DNA of 64,000 nt. Source: an uncultured Actinomycetes bacterium. Its GTDB lineage: Bacteria > Actinomycetota > Actinomycetes > Nanopelagicales > Nanopelagicaceae. The notes under the pieces were generated by a model. That model did not search any database and was not told the origin of the DNA. It saw nothing but the letters and a program-made list of their open reading frames with translations. Position numbers and translations under genes: made by a program. The stretch spans positions 1-64,000 of the forward strand of contig CAIKCJ010000015.1 of the NCBI GenBank assembly GCA_903825945.1, in the 5' to 3' direction. Numbering within the stretch: position 1 is the stretch's first letter; every line of letters begins with the position of its first letter. Positions 17,739 through 26,957 of the stretch are shown here, piece by piece.

Positions 17739-19012
17739 TAGCTACCGTGCTCCCAAGAGTTCAGGTAAAGCTCTTGTGCCGGAGTTAGAGAGTCGATCGT
17801 GACACCCATCGCAGCAAGCTTGAGACGAGCAACTTCCTTATCAATTGCAGTTGGAACATCGTGCAATCCAGCAGCCAACGAAGCGGCCGTCTTGAGCAAC
17901 CACTCTGCTGTGAGCGCCTGATCTGAGAATGACATATCCATAACTGAAGCGGGATGCCCTTCGGCTGCGCCAAGGTTTACCAAACGGCCCTCGGCAATGA
18001 GGAGAAGTCGTCGACCATCCTTGAGCGTGTACTCATCTGTTTGGTGGCGAATTCGGCTCTTGCTCTGCGCATTCTTCTCAAGCCATGCGACGTCGATCTC
18101 AATATCAAAGTGACCTGAGTTCGCAAAAATCGCGCCATCCTTCATGACTGCAAAGTGCTCGTCACGCAGCACATCGCGATTGCCTGTGACAGTGACGAAA
18201 TAATCTCCGAGTTTTGCTGCTTCTAGAGAGTCCATAACTCGATAGCCCTGCATCAATGCATCAAGCGCCTTAGTTGGATCGATCTCAGTAACGATGACGT
18301 TTGCGCCCATACCGCGAGCACGCTCGGCCACGCCTTTACCGCAGTAACCAAATCCGCAGACCACAAATGTGCTTCCAGCAAGCAATCCATTTGTTGCGCG
18401 GAAAATTGCATCGAGTGAGGATTGACCTGTACCAAAACGGTTATCAAACATATGTTTTGTATCGGTGTCATTAACAGCGATCATCGGGAATTTAAGTGCG
18501 CCATCTTTTGTCATCTGGCTCAAGCGAATCACACCTGTAGTCGTTTCTTCGCAACCGCCCATGATGCCATCGATCAACTCTGTGCGGGTTGTGTGAAGAG
18601 TATTCACGAGATCGCAACCATCATCGAATACGAGACTTGGCTTGATATCCAATGCTGCATTGAGATGCGCGTAGTAACCATCACGATCAATTCCATTTCG
18701 CGCGTAAACGCTAATTCCATATTCGTGAACTAGCGCAGCTGCAGTGTCATCCTGAGTTGAGAGTGGATTTGAAGCACAGAGCGCGAGCTCGGCTCCACCA
18801 GCTTTAAGAGCGCGCATTAAGTTAGCTGTCTCTGTAGTCACATGCATGCAAGCTGTGATTCGAACACCAGCGAATGGCTTCTCTTTCTCAAAGCGAGCTT
18901 TGATTTGAGCGAGGACAGGCATGTTGCGTTCTGCCCATTCGATGCGCTTCTTGCCCTCTGCAGCAAGTGAGGCATTTGCAATCTCGTGTCCAACAACAGT
19001 CTCTAGCGCCAT
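17738..19012 (-). CDS. ahcY: Adenosylhomocysteinase
   Basis: 424 residues, the short form that lacks the ~40-residue insertion present in many actinobacterial and eukaryotic enzymes. NAD-binding GFGYCGKG is at 220-227; catalytic and substrate residues lie in [18 protein letters not shown] (181-198, including K186, D190, N191). The enzyme hydrolyses S-adenosylhomocysteine to adenosine and homocysteine. It is translationally linked to mtrA by a one-base stop-start overlap. The ribosome site AGGGGAG precedes ATG 19012. Confidence 0.96.
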   Translation of the reverse strand: MALETVVGHEIANASLAAEGKKRIEWAERNMPVLAQIKARFEKEKPFAGVRITACMHVTTETANLMRALKAGGAELALCASNPLSTQDDTAAALVHEYGISVYARNGIDRDGYYAHLNAALDIKPSLVFDDGCDLVNTLHTTRTELIDGIMGGCEETTTGVIRLSQMTKDGALKFPMIAVNDTDTKHMFDNRFGTGQSSLDAIFRATNGLLAGSTFVVCGFGYCGKGVAERARGMGANVIVTEIDPTKALDALMQGYRVMDSLEAAKLGDYFVTVTGNRDVLRDEHFAVMKDGAIFANSGHFDIEIDVAWLEKNAQSKSRIRHQTDEYTLKDGRRLLLIAEGRLVNLGAAEGHPASVMDMSFSDQALTAEWLLKTAASLAAGLHDVPTAIDKEVARLKLAAMGVTIDSLTPAQELYLNSWEHGS

Positions 19013-19024
19013 GGCTTCTCCCCT

Positions 19025-19044
19025 AATTCCCCGAAATTCCCCGA
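19025..19044. repeat. Two tandem 10-bp units upstream of ahcY
   Basis: AATTCCCCGA occurs twice in direct succession at 19025-19034 and 19035-19044, within the 70-nt spacer between manB and ahcY. On the coding strand this reads TCGGGGAATT twice, shortly before the ahcY ribosome binding site. It may affect leader structure or simply reflect slippage. Confidence 0.7.
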
Positions 19045-19082
19045 AATGTGATCAATCAGCGTTCTTTAGCAATGGCAGAAGG

Positions 19083-20468
19083 TTACCTGAAAAGGGCTAA
19101 GACCTGATCTCTGATCGTGGCCATCAGTTCCGGGCTTTTTGCCTCAACATTGAGACGAAGGAGCGGCTCGGTATTGGAGGGGCGCACGTTGAACCACCAG
19201 TCATCACCCTGGACGGTGATTCCATCTAGCTCGTCTATCTCGTGGGCTTGTCTATATGTTTGCTTGACTAGGGCAACGCTCACAGCGGAGTCGCTCACCT
19301 TCGTATTAATTTCGCCACTGGCAAAATAGCGGTTGAGCGGAGCGAGCATCTGCGACAAAGACCCATCAAAATGCGCAAGCTCGGCGATTGCAAAAAGTGC
19401 AGCAAGGGCACCAGAGTCGGCCTTCCAAAAATCTGCAAAGTAGAAATGGCCTGAATGTTCCCCGCCAAAAATTGCACCAGTCTCAGCCATCATCTTTTTG
19501 ATGTAGGAGTGACCCACTCGAGAACGCAGCGCTGTTCCCGCATGCTCTGCCACAATCTCTGGCACAGCGTGCGATGAGATGAGATTGTAAATAATTTTCG
19601 AGCCCGGCTTGCGCTTGAGTTCACGAATTGCAATTAGCGCCGTGAGAGCCGATGGGTTTACAAGATCACCCTTCTCATCGACCAAGAAGCAGCGGTCTGC
19701 ATCCCCATCAAATGCCAATCCGATATCGGCACCTTCGGCTTTGACCCGGTTGACTAAGTCGAGGAGATTTGAAGGTTCGATTGGGTTAGCTTCATGGTTG
19801 GGGAAATTGCCATCCAATTCAAAGTACATAGGAATGATCTCAACATTGAGACGTTCCATAATTGCAGGAGCCGTATAGCCAGCCATGCCGTTGCCTGCAT
19901 CAATAACAACTTTGAGTTTTTTGCTGCTCGCTTCACCACCAACAGTAGGTAATTCTCCCGGAGCGAAGAGGCTTAACAGAAAATCGACATAGTCTCCAAG
20001 CATGTTACGTTCGGTAATTTTGCCAAGCGGACCAGTCGACATTGGCACTCCCTCGGCCATCAACTGCTTGATACGCAAAAGTCCAGATTCAACTCCGATA
20101 GGGCGTGCGCCGCTTTTCGCTAACTTCATTCCGTTGTAGCGCGCAGGATTATGGCTAGCCGTGAACATAACGCCGGGAAGATTGAGCGAACCTGTCGCAA
20201 AATAGAGCATGTCGGTTGAAGCCAAGCCCATGCGGATAACATCGATACCTTGGGATGTCACACCATCAGCGAAAGCGCAAGCCAATGGATCTGACGATGG
20301 CCGCATATCTTCACCGACCACTACTGTTGCGGGCTCTCGCTCTTCCATCAAGAAACGAGCAAAAGCTGTACCGAGAACAAAGGCAAACTCAGGAGTGATC
20401 TGTTCATCAACTAGTCCTCGAACGTCATAAGCCTTGATGACTGCATCTAATTCTTCGCGAGTAAACAT
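19083..20468 (-). CDS. manB: Phosphomannomutase / phosphoglucomutase
   Basis: 461 residues. Alpha-D-phosphohexomutase with phosphoserine loop TASHNP (S105), metal loop DGDADR (254-259), sugar-binding GGEHSGH and phosphate-binding RPSNTEP near the C-terminus. It interconverts mannose-6-P and mannose-1-P, feeding the guanylyltransferase encoded at 25909-26946. As I recall, actinobacterial relatives keep this gene beside DUF3499 and whiB2, as here. Confidence 0.93.
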   Translation of the reverse strand: MFTREELDAVIKAYDVRGLVDEQITPEFAFVLGTAFARFLMEEREPATVVVGEDMRPSSDPLACAFADGVTSQGIDVIRMGLASTDMLYFATGSLNLPGVMFTASHNPARYNGMKLAKSGARPIGVESGLLRIKQLMAEGVPMSTGPLGKITERNMLGDYVDFLLSLFAPGELPTVGGEASSKKLKVVIDAGNGMAGYTAPAIMERLNVEIIPMYFELDGNFPNHEANPIEPSNLLDLVNRVKAEGADIGLAFDGDADRCFLVDEKGDLVNPSALTALIAIRELKRKPGSKIIYNLISSHAVPEIVAEHAGTALRSRVGHSYIKKMMAETGAIFGGEHSGHFYFADFWKADSGALAALFAIAELAHFDGSLSQMLAPLNRYFASGEINTKVSDSAVSVALVKQTYRQAHEIDELDGITVQGDDWWFNVRPSNTEPLLRLNVEAKSPELMATIRDQVLALFR

Positions 20469-20509
20469 GGTGTGAACCTACAGAAGGTGAGTGGCTCTCG
20501 TGAAATTCT

Positions 20510-20932
20510 CTAGGAGAGATCCGTTGGAATTGAACGCAAATGGCCGCGTCGACCTAACTCTGACGATGGTTGCGAGCTCTCATTCTTGGAATGGCTCGAG
20601 GCTCCCAGACCGTCTTGTGAATCGGATGAAGCCGTTCCCGCCTGCGCCTGCTGCGCTACTTCACGCACGGCATCTGCAATCGCCATCAAGTCATCATCGT
20701 TTGGACCGATTTCGCCTTGCGTTGGCTCAAGTCGTGAGACGCTCCAACCATTAGGAAGGGTCAACCTGGCGCTATGTAATTCACAGAGGTCATACGAGTG
20801 CGGCTCGGCAAAAGTAGCCAAAGGACCAAGAACGGCAGTTGAATCTGCATAGACATAGATCAACGTTTTCGTTGCGACAAACCGACAGCCAGCGCGAGAA
20901 CAAGCCCGGCCAACTCGTGGATGTGATCGCAT
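20510..20932 (-). CDS. DUF3499 protein
   Basis: 140 residues. The first half is diagnostic of DUF3499: paired cysteines CSRAGC, then YVYADSTAVLGPL and PHSYDLCELHSARL, with CxxH suggesting metal binding. The second half is low-complexity, rich in Ser, Gln and Glu. The family is restricted to actinobacteria and is conserved next to manB; its function is not known. Confidence 0.9.
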   Translation of the reverse strand: MRSHPRVGRACSRAGCRFVATKTLIYVYADSTAVLGPLATFAEPHSYDLCELHSARLTLPNGWSVSRLEPTQGEIGPNDDDLMAIADAVREVAQQAQAGTASSDSQDGLGASSHSKNESSQPSSELGRRGHLRSIPTDLS

Positions 20933-20988
20933 ATTGAGAGATTATCGCCTTTAGGTCTCTTAGTGGTGGATTTGAGGATATGGAGAGA

Positions 20989-22341
20989 TTAGGGCGTCGC
21001 GCGAACCAACGTTCGAATATCTGACGTTGGTAGCGGTGAGCCATTTTCAGCAAGGCTCGACTCCAGCGGGAGATAACTCAAGCTAGTTCCCCCGTTTTTG
21101 AGTATTGCTCCGCCGCAGACCGCGGCCTTACCTTGCGGATTTATGGTGATCAGATCGATGGGGCCAGGAGACTTCCAGCTCACCTCGCCTTGACCGCTGA
21201 CGGTCGCAGTTCCGCGAGCGCCCGAACTAAATTGCCAGCGCAGCTGCACCGAAACCTGTGAGCCCATAAAAAGAAGTGTTGGGGTGGAGCCAGAAAAATT
21301 CATCGCAGCGGCTGAAGAATTACCAGAAGCCAATGGAGTTAAAGAATTAGCCCAGGCAAAATCATTACCGCCGTGTGAAACACTAGTAAGAACGCTCGCA
21401 AAAATTGGTTGATCAGAGGTGATTTCAATGCCATAAGGTGATGGTGTCTGCGATGTTGGAAGCGGAACGTCAACTACTTTTTGGTGAGGAACGGTGAGTT
21501 GACTCAAACCGACTGGAGCGAATGAACCATTACTCGAGAACACCAGCGTTGAGATATTTGCATCTATTCCACCGGGGACCAATAGGCGAACAAGTTGTGA
21601 TGCTGCGTTGCTACCCGCACTTCCATTAGTGAGGCCCCCCAGAAAAATAGTGTTAGTTGCAGCGCTAGTTGCCGAAACATAACTTGCACCTAAATCTGAA
21701 AGTCCAGCTTTTCGGTGATCAAGCAAGAAACTACTCACGCGCCCTGTTAGCGTCACGACATTAAAAGCAACTGAATTTTCTCCTGGAGCCAATGAAGCGA
21801 CTGAAACCTGCGAATCAGAATTCGCCTTTACGGTAAGTGCGATTGGAGAAACCGACCCCTTGCTCGTATACGGATAAATCAACACATTAGAGCTACTCAA
21901 TCCGCTGTTGATCACTTCCAGAATATCTTGGCTCGATAAAGCAGCTGTCCCACCAATAAACCACTGACTCTGTCCGCCAGCATTACAGAGCACGGCAGCG
22001 CTACCAGCTGCGGATGCTGAGTTAAATGCAATAGGGATTCCCGAGGTTCCTTGCACATATGTGGCGTACGAGCTGCTCGGCAATTGCGTGAATGGGGTTG
22101 TGTGCGTCAATAGAGTTTTGGGATTGATGCTGCGAATTTGCAGATGTTTTTGAGGTAACGAAATGCTCGCGCTGCCGCCGAGCGCTGAAGGGCAGAGGGT
22201 GGCAGGAAAATTTCGGACCGAGCTAGTTGCTCGCTGCGCAGGTGAAATATGTGGTGCGCTGATCGCCAAGGCCAGCGAGGCTCCCAAAATAAGCGCTGCA
22301 AGGGCTCGCACCTGTATGGACCGGCTGAGATCGATTCGCAC
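20989..22341 (-). CDS. DUF5719-type secreted or membrane-anchored protein
   Basis: 450 residues from a GTG that directly follows the TAA of the large glycosyltransferase gene (TAAGTG). An N-terminal signal segment (about 10-30: VRALAALILGASLALAISA) is followed by a Ser/Thr/Gly-rich, beta-strand-rich extracytoplasmic region without charge clusters. DUF5719 proteins accompany a large GT2 membrane protein in other actinobacteria, so the two likely act together at the envelope. Catalytic residues are not evident. The DUF assignment is from pattern memory. Confidence 0.7.
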   Translation of the reverse strand: MRIDLSRSIQVRALAALILGASLALAISAPHISPAQRATSSVRNFPATLCPSALGGSASISLPQKHLQIRSINPKTLLTHTTPFTQLPSSSYATYVQGTSGIPIAFNSASAAGSAAVLCNAGGQSQWFIGGTAALSSQDILEVINSGLSSSNVLIYPYTSKGSVSPIALTVKANSDSQVSVASLAPGENSVAFNVVTLTGRVSSFLLDHRKAGLSDLGASYVSATSAATNTIFLGGLTNGSAGSNAASQLVRLLVPGGIDANISTLVFSSNGSFAPVGLSQLTVPHQKVVDVPLPTSQTPSPYGIEITSDQPIFASVLTSVSHGGNDFAWANSLTPLASGNSSAAAMNFSGSTPTLLFMGSQVSVQLRWQFSSGARGTATVSGQGEVSWKSPGPIDLITINPQGKAAVCGGAILKNGGTSLSYLPLESSLAENGSPLPTSDIRTLVRATP

Positions 22342-25300
22342 TTAAACCAACTCCTCGAGTGGTACTTCAACTTTACGGCGACCTGATGGCAATGCCATCA
22401 CAATGGCTACAAGCAGTGCAAGGAATTGCAGAGACAAAAGTGCTCTATGAATAGTGCCGTCGTAACTGAGGACTAGCGAGCCACCCCCTGGAACGGTAAA
22501 GACTGGAAGTCCTGACGCGTTTTTTTCTTCTGGTACCGACTTGCCATTGTCGAGTAACCGCCAGTTGCTATCAAAAACTTGCGCGAGCGTAAGTTGACCT
22601 GCGCTACTCACTGTTCCGACTGCATCCGAAGACCCTGAGGTTAGAGTGGATCGAGCTCCGTTCGCCGATACAAATTCAACTCGAGAATTGGCGTGGAGAA
22701 TTTTCCACATAGTTCCGTTTGCGGTGGATGAGATGCGAACAAATCCTCCGATACCGTCAATAAGAGTCGATAACGAGACTGGAGTTGGAGCCTTGATGAA
22801 GAGATATTGAATCCCGAAACTACCTAGAACTTTGCTGGTAGCTAAACCTGAGCCAGTAATGAGTTGGGTCATGGCATCTTGGATTTGGTTCGGAATCTTA
22901 TCCGCCACATCGGCATCACCCATGGAGAGTTCACTTCCACTGGAAATGAAGTAGGAAGTCGAATTACCTACCACTGAGAGAACAACGGTCTTCGGGCGAG
23001 ATGGCGTATCGGCCAACGCACCGACAAATGCCGGAACGACTGATGGTTGGTTGCCACGAACTTGTGAGTTATTAGCTGATCCCACTATCCAAACGCTCAT
23101 TGCCAACGCACTAATGCTCAGTGCTGTGACTGCGGCCCCAACACTGATATGTGCAACTCCGAACTTGCTTGTTCGTAGAGTTGGTATGACGTCTTTAGCT
23201 TGTTGGAGCAGGGGTGGTATGACGATAATGGTTGCAACGAGTAAGAGTTCGCCGGACCAGACATTGCTCGTGGAGCCGTGAGCGCTCACATGAAAGGCAC
23301 TGAGAAGAATCGCGCCGCCAAGGAGCGCGGAAAGTATGAGAGTCAGCGAACTCAAGGCTCGAATGAGGGCGATGTATGTAACACAGAGAAATACCGGGGC
23401 GATCAGCCATAGTGGAGATGACCCAGCTCCGCCAGGGTTGAAAAGTAGCGTCGATGCTACTCCTCCCCCAGAAAGCGGTACTCCGGGAGCCGCAAGCCAG
23501 TGTGTGGGGTGCAGCAAGAGATCAAAACTCCAAGGTGAAAGTAGGAGAAGCGGGGTCGCGATGAAAGTGGCTCGTCGACCAATGGGAGCAAAAACTTCGC
23601 TCTCAATGAGGTTGCGTAGGCCTACTTCTTTGAGCTCCACGCGGGAGCGAAAGATTTCTAAAGCCAACATGACCACTTGACCCAGTAGCCAGATTGCAAG
23701 CAACAATGGCGAGAGAGCACCAATCAGCGCAATGAGGAGAGTAAGCGCGAACAAGCGTCTAGACGTAAAAGATCCCGTCTGCCAATCGAAAGGCTTAATG
23801 AGCAGAACCACTGGGAGCAGAAGAAAGAGAGTGACGGTGCCTATCCGACCCTGATTAAGCGCTCCCCAGAGAAGCGGGTTGAGTACGTAGATAAAACCAC
23901 CGACTGTTGCAAAATTCTTCGTCACACCAAGACTTCGAGCAATTCTGGAGAAAATATAAAACGCTAATGGTGGAGTGATAAAAAAGAGAATATTTACGAG
24001 AAGAGCGAGATGTCCCAGTGTGATGATTGAAGCAAGTGCAAAAATTAACGTCCAGGCTGGCGCGGGATTGGAACTCCCCATACCCACGGGATGCCAAGCA
24101 CTGAGATAGAAATGAAAGAGATCCCTCGCGTGTGTCGGAACTAATGAGAGAGCTCCGCCAGAGAGTTGACCAAATCGATTTCTGCCAGCGAGTAATGACA
24201 GCAGCGACATAAAAACAATAGCGAGAAAATCAGGTCGTCTGATGAAATTCTTAAATATCGATGCACGAATGGGTGCAGATAAATCTGGCGTATCAAATTC
24301 ATCATCAATTGTGCCTAACTCCGTGAATGATGATGATTGAAGCTCGCTCTGCCAACCGTCATCAGATCGATCTCTCGCAACGGAATCAAGGAGAAGCGAG
24401 GTGACATGATCGAGGCCAAGCCGAATTTGACTCCCTCGCGGCGGAATAAATCGCTTCACAACACCGGGTGAAAGAAGGCGTTTCTTTCGGCGTGCGCTTC
24501 GGGCAATAAATAATTCACGTGGATGGATAAGTAGTAATCCAATCGCGGCAATCTCATCGCCGGCATAACCTGGCAATTTTGCAACCAAGTCATACAAGGC
24601 TCGTAGCAAGCTGGTACCCAGGAGCTGCAGACTCACCCACGGCAGCATCCACCACGATGAATTAACGAGCAACACATAAGCCGCATTTCTGCGGTCGAGC
24701 AATAGTGGGCGATGCAGGAAGGCTTCAGATACATCGACCACACGTCGCTCCGAAGCTGATGCCTCGGCATGAAAAACAGTCGCACGACCTACACAAATTG
24801 CACCCAATCCGGCTACATGTGCGCGCCAACCCAGGTCGACATCATCTCTAAAAAGAGCCAAGTTAGGGTCTAATCCGCCAAGCTCAACAAATGCGGAACG
24901 TCGCACCAGCATTGCAGCTGTACTTACAGACAAGACTTCTCGTGTGAAATTCTGCTGACCCTGATCTTGTTCTCGTTGTTCAAGCCCAGTCCAGCGCGAG
25001 CCATTAATTGCGATAGAAATTCCTGCTTCGAGAAGATGATCTCTGTCATACCAGCCAAGAAGTTTTGGACCCGCAATCACTACCTGCGGACGTTCTGCTA
25101 ATTCACCCAACATGATTTCGAGAGCATCACTAGCTGGCGCGCAATCATCATGAATCAACCAAATCCACTCAGCTGCTGCAGTATCTGATGTTGGGTCTGT
25201 TGGGGCATGCTCTAATGCAATCTCGATGGCATCACCGTAACCAATGTTGCGCTCTGCTTCCACGACGACGATTCCGGCAGCACGTAGTAATTTCACCGAA

Positions 25301-25449
25301 GCATCATGCGATCCAGTGTCGACAGAAATTATTCGATCAATGCGACGCGTCTGCGCAGAGAGAGCTGCAATAACTTGCGGTAACCATGTTGCGCCGTCGT
25401 GAGTGACAAGTACGGCGGTGACAAAAAAATTGTCGGAAAGTTCAACCAT
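22342..25449 (-). CDS. Large membrane-embedded GT2 glycosyltransferase
   Basis: 1035 residues. The N-terminal ~250 residues are a GT-A domain: FVTAVLVTHDGATWLPQVI, an acidic metal site in WLIHDDCAP, and LDPNLALFRDDVDLGWR. Hydrophobic helices near 265-300 are followed by a charged cytosolic loop with several Arg/Lys (about 310-385) and about a dozen membrane helices (about 390-780). An extracytoplasmic region (about 800-990) and one terminal helix (about 1002-1020) complete it. It probably builds or exports an envelope polysaccharide together with the abutting DUF5719 protein. Confidence 0.85.
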   Translation of the reverse strand: MVELSDNFFVTAVLVTHDGATWLPQVIAALSAQTRRIDRIISVDTGSHDASVKLLRAAGIVVVEAERNIGYGDAIEIALEHAPTDPTSDTAAAEWIWLIHDDCAPASDALEIMLGELAERPQVVIAGPKLLGWYDRDHLLEAGISIAINGSRWTGLEQREQDQGQQNFTREVLSVSTAAMLVRRSAFVELGGLDPNLALFRDDVDLGWRAHVAGLGAICVGRATVFHAEASASERRVVDVSEAFLHRPLLLDRRNAAYVLLVNSSWWMLPWVSLQLLGTSLLRALYDLVAKLPGYAGDEIAAIGLLLIHPRELFIARSARRKKRLLSPGVVKRFIPPRGSQIRLGLDHVTSLLLDSVARDRSDDGWQSELQSSSFTELGTIDDEFDTPDLSAPIRASIFKNFIRRPDFLAIVFMSLLSLLAGRNRFGQLSGGALSLVPTHARDLFHFYLSAWHPVGMGSSNPAPAWTLIFALASIITLGHLALLVNILFFITPPLAFYIFSRIARSLGVTKNFATVGGFIYVLNPLLWGALNQGRIGTVTLFLLLPVVLLIKPFDWQTGSFTSRRLFALTLLIALIGALSPLLLAIWLLGQVVMLALEIFRSRVELKEVGLRNLIESEVFAPIGRRATFIATPLLLLSPWSFDLLLHPTHWLAAPGVPLSGGGVASTLLFNPGGAGSSPLWLIAPVFLCVTYIALIRALSSLTLILSALLGGAILLSAFHVSAHGSTSNVWSGELLLVATIIVIPPLLQQAKDVIPTLRTSKFGVAHISVGAAVTALSISALAMSVWIVGSANNSQVRGNQPSVVPAFVGALADTPSRPKTVVLSVVGNSTSYFISSGSELSMGDADVADKIPNQIQDAMTQLITGSGLATSKVLGSFGIQYLFIKAPTPVSLSTLIDGIGGFVRISSTANGTMWKILHANSRVEFVSANGARSTLTSGSSDAVGTVSSAGQLTLAQVFDSNWRLLDNGKSVPEEKNASGLPVFTVPGGGSLVLSYDGTIHRALLSLQFLALLVAIVMALPSGRRKVEVPLEELV

Positions 25450-25473
25450 AGATATACCTGGTTGCGTGAAGCT

Positions 25474-25749
25474 TTAGGCGGAACGACGCTTGAGGCGGCG
25501 ACGCTCTCGCTCGGAGAGGCCTCCCCAGATTCCAAATCGCTCGTCGTGACCAAGTGCGTATTCCAAGCATTCTGAACGAACGTCGCATGAGAGGCATACT
25601 CGCTTAGCCTCGCGGGTAGAGCCACCCTTCTCTGGGAAGAATGCTTCTGGGTCCGTTTGGGCGCAGAGTGCGCGCTCTTGCCATGAAAGGTCTGGGTTTC
25701 CCTCAGAGGTGTTCAAACCGCCCTGAGCAATCACGTGGCGTTGTGACAT
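25474..25749 (-). CDS. whiB2: WhiB-family transcription factor, WhiB2/WhmD type
   Basis: 91 residues. Cluster cysteines are C29, C52, C55 and C61; the GIWGGLSERERRRLKRR block follows. WhiB2 (WhmD in mycobacteria, WhiB in Streptomyces) is needed for septation and cell division together with WhiA. Its position between an envelope glycosyltransferase and the mannose-activation genes matches the actinobacterial norm. The upstream 159 nt hold a perfect palindrome (25806-25819). Confidence 0.93.
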   Translation of the reverse strand: MSQRHVIAQGGLNTSEGNPDLSWQERALCAQTDPEAFFPEKGGSTREAKRVCLSCDVRSECLEYALGHDERFGIWGGLSERERRRLKRRSA

Positions 25750-25805
25750 ACCTACTCCTCAAACTTTGGGCGCCGAGGCAAATCCCTCGATGCGTCTTGG
25801 GTGAA

Positions 25806-25819
25806 TTACACGCGTGTAA
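25806..25819. promoter_or_regulatory. 14-bp perfect palindrome upstream of whiB2
   Basis: TTACACGCGTGTAA is self-complementary and centred about 64 nt before the whiB2 ATG. Its half-sites TTACAC/GTGTAA agree with the half-sites of the BldD consensus as I remember it (tnACnC-W-GnGTnA), but here two central bases separate them rather than one. BldD controls whiB in Streptomyces. Operator function is a hypothesis. Confidence 0.45.
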
Positions 25820-25908
25820 CTCCCCTACGTCAAGTCCTGAGTGGCATAAAGATAAAAATTCACCAAGGAATCTCTCAGGTATGGGTTAAGGGTTGAGCGT
25901 AAAACTCT

Positions 25909-26946
25909 TTACCTTTGAGCTGCAGGACTTTCAAAACCAAAGAAAGAATTCTCAGCAATAAGCGCATCCGGAATTTCGCTGCCATCGGCAACGAATGTTG
26001 AAGTGAGATCGGTGCGAGCGCCGACTATCGCTCCTGCCCCAATGATCGACCCAGCGATACGGGCGCCATCCCCAATGGTTGCGCCGTTATCGATGAAACT
26101 GCCCTGTGAAATGTAGGAGTTTATTGCAATCGACGCATCTGCTGCCACGAGCGATCCGTTTTTAATAGCAAAATCACCAGAAGCCGCAAGCGCATCAAAC
26201 GCTTCGGATTGAGCAGTACCAGCGATGAGGTCCTGAGTTGCTTTAAGTAGAGCTGCGGGAGTTCCTATGTCTAACCAATACGAGCGATCGACAAATCCAA
26301 TAAGTTTGGCACCACTAGCTAGCAATTGCGGGAATGTTTCACGTTCAACGCTGACCACGCGCTCTGCAGGTATTGATTCAATTATTTGTCGATTAAAAAT
26401 ATAGCAACCAGCATTGATGATATTTGTCGGAGGATTTTCCATCTTCTCATTAAATGTTGTGATGCAATCACCACTGAGTTCGACGGCACCAAACGCTCGT
26501 GCATCTGCCACTTCAGTGAGATAGAGCGAGACATCAGCATTTCTGTCAACGTGCAACTGCATCTGCTCGCTGAGGCTATGACTACTCAACACATCGCCAT
26601 TGAAGATAACAACCGAGCCATCGTTTTCTAGCGATTGGGCGGCGTTGCGAATTGCTCCACCCGTTCCAAGAGCAACCTCTTCCACTGCATAAGAAATTTT
26701 GATGCCGAATTTTTCACCGCTACCGAAGTACGGTTCAAAGACGTCTGCAAGATAGGAAGTGGCCAGAACAATTTCTGTAATTCCTGCATCACGTGCCTTA
26801 ACAATTTGATGCTCTGTGAATGGAATACCAGCCACTTTAAGCATCGGCTTAGGCGTCTTAAAGGTAAGTGGGCGTAAGCGCGTACCGAATCCGCCCACAA
26901 GCAAGATGGCTGATTTAGCTAACTGCGAAGCAGAAGAATTTTCCAT
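25909..26946 (-). CDS. Mannose-1-phosphate guanylyltransferase-like nucleotidyltransferase
   Basis: 345 residues. N-terminal nucleotidyltransferase domain with GGFGTRLRPLTFKTPKPML (18-36) and a C-terminal left-handed beta-helix of hexapeptide repeats (about 250-330: DASIAINSYISQGSFIDNGA). This two-domain form is the actinobacterial GDP-mannose pyrophosphorylase, producing GDP-mannose from mannose-1-P and GTP; glucose-1-P thymidylyl- or uridylyltransferase activity is a possible alternative. manB at 19083-20468 would supply the substrate. Confidence 0.8.
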   Translation of the reverse strand: MENSSASQLAKSAILLVGGFGTRLRPLTFKTPKPMLKVAGIPFTEHQIVKARDAGITEIVLATSYLADVFEPYFGSGEKFGIKISYAVEEVALGTGGAIRNAAQSLENDGSVVIFNGDVLSSHSLSEQMQLHVDRNADVSLYLTEVADARAFGAVELSGDCITTFNEKMENPPTNIINAGCYIFNRQIIESIPAERVVSVERETFPQLLASGAKLIGFVDRSYWLDIGTPAALLKATQDLIAGTAQSEAFDALAASGDFAIKNGSLVAADASIAINSYISQGSFIDNGATIGDGARIAGSIIGAGAIVGARTDLTSTFVADGSEIPDALIAENSFFGFESPAAQR

Positions 26947-26957
26947 GGACGCAATAC

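Noticed and set aside
19013-19082. Possible S-adenosylhomocysteine riboswitch before ahcY
   Set aside because: Only 70 nt are available and I see tandem 10-bp repeats rather than the conserved pseudoknot core.
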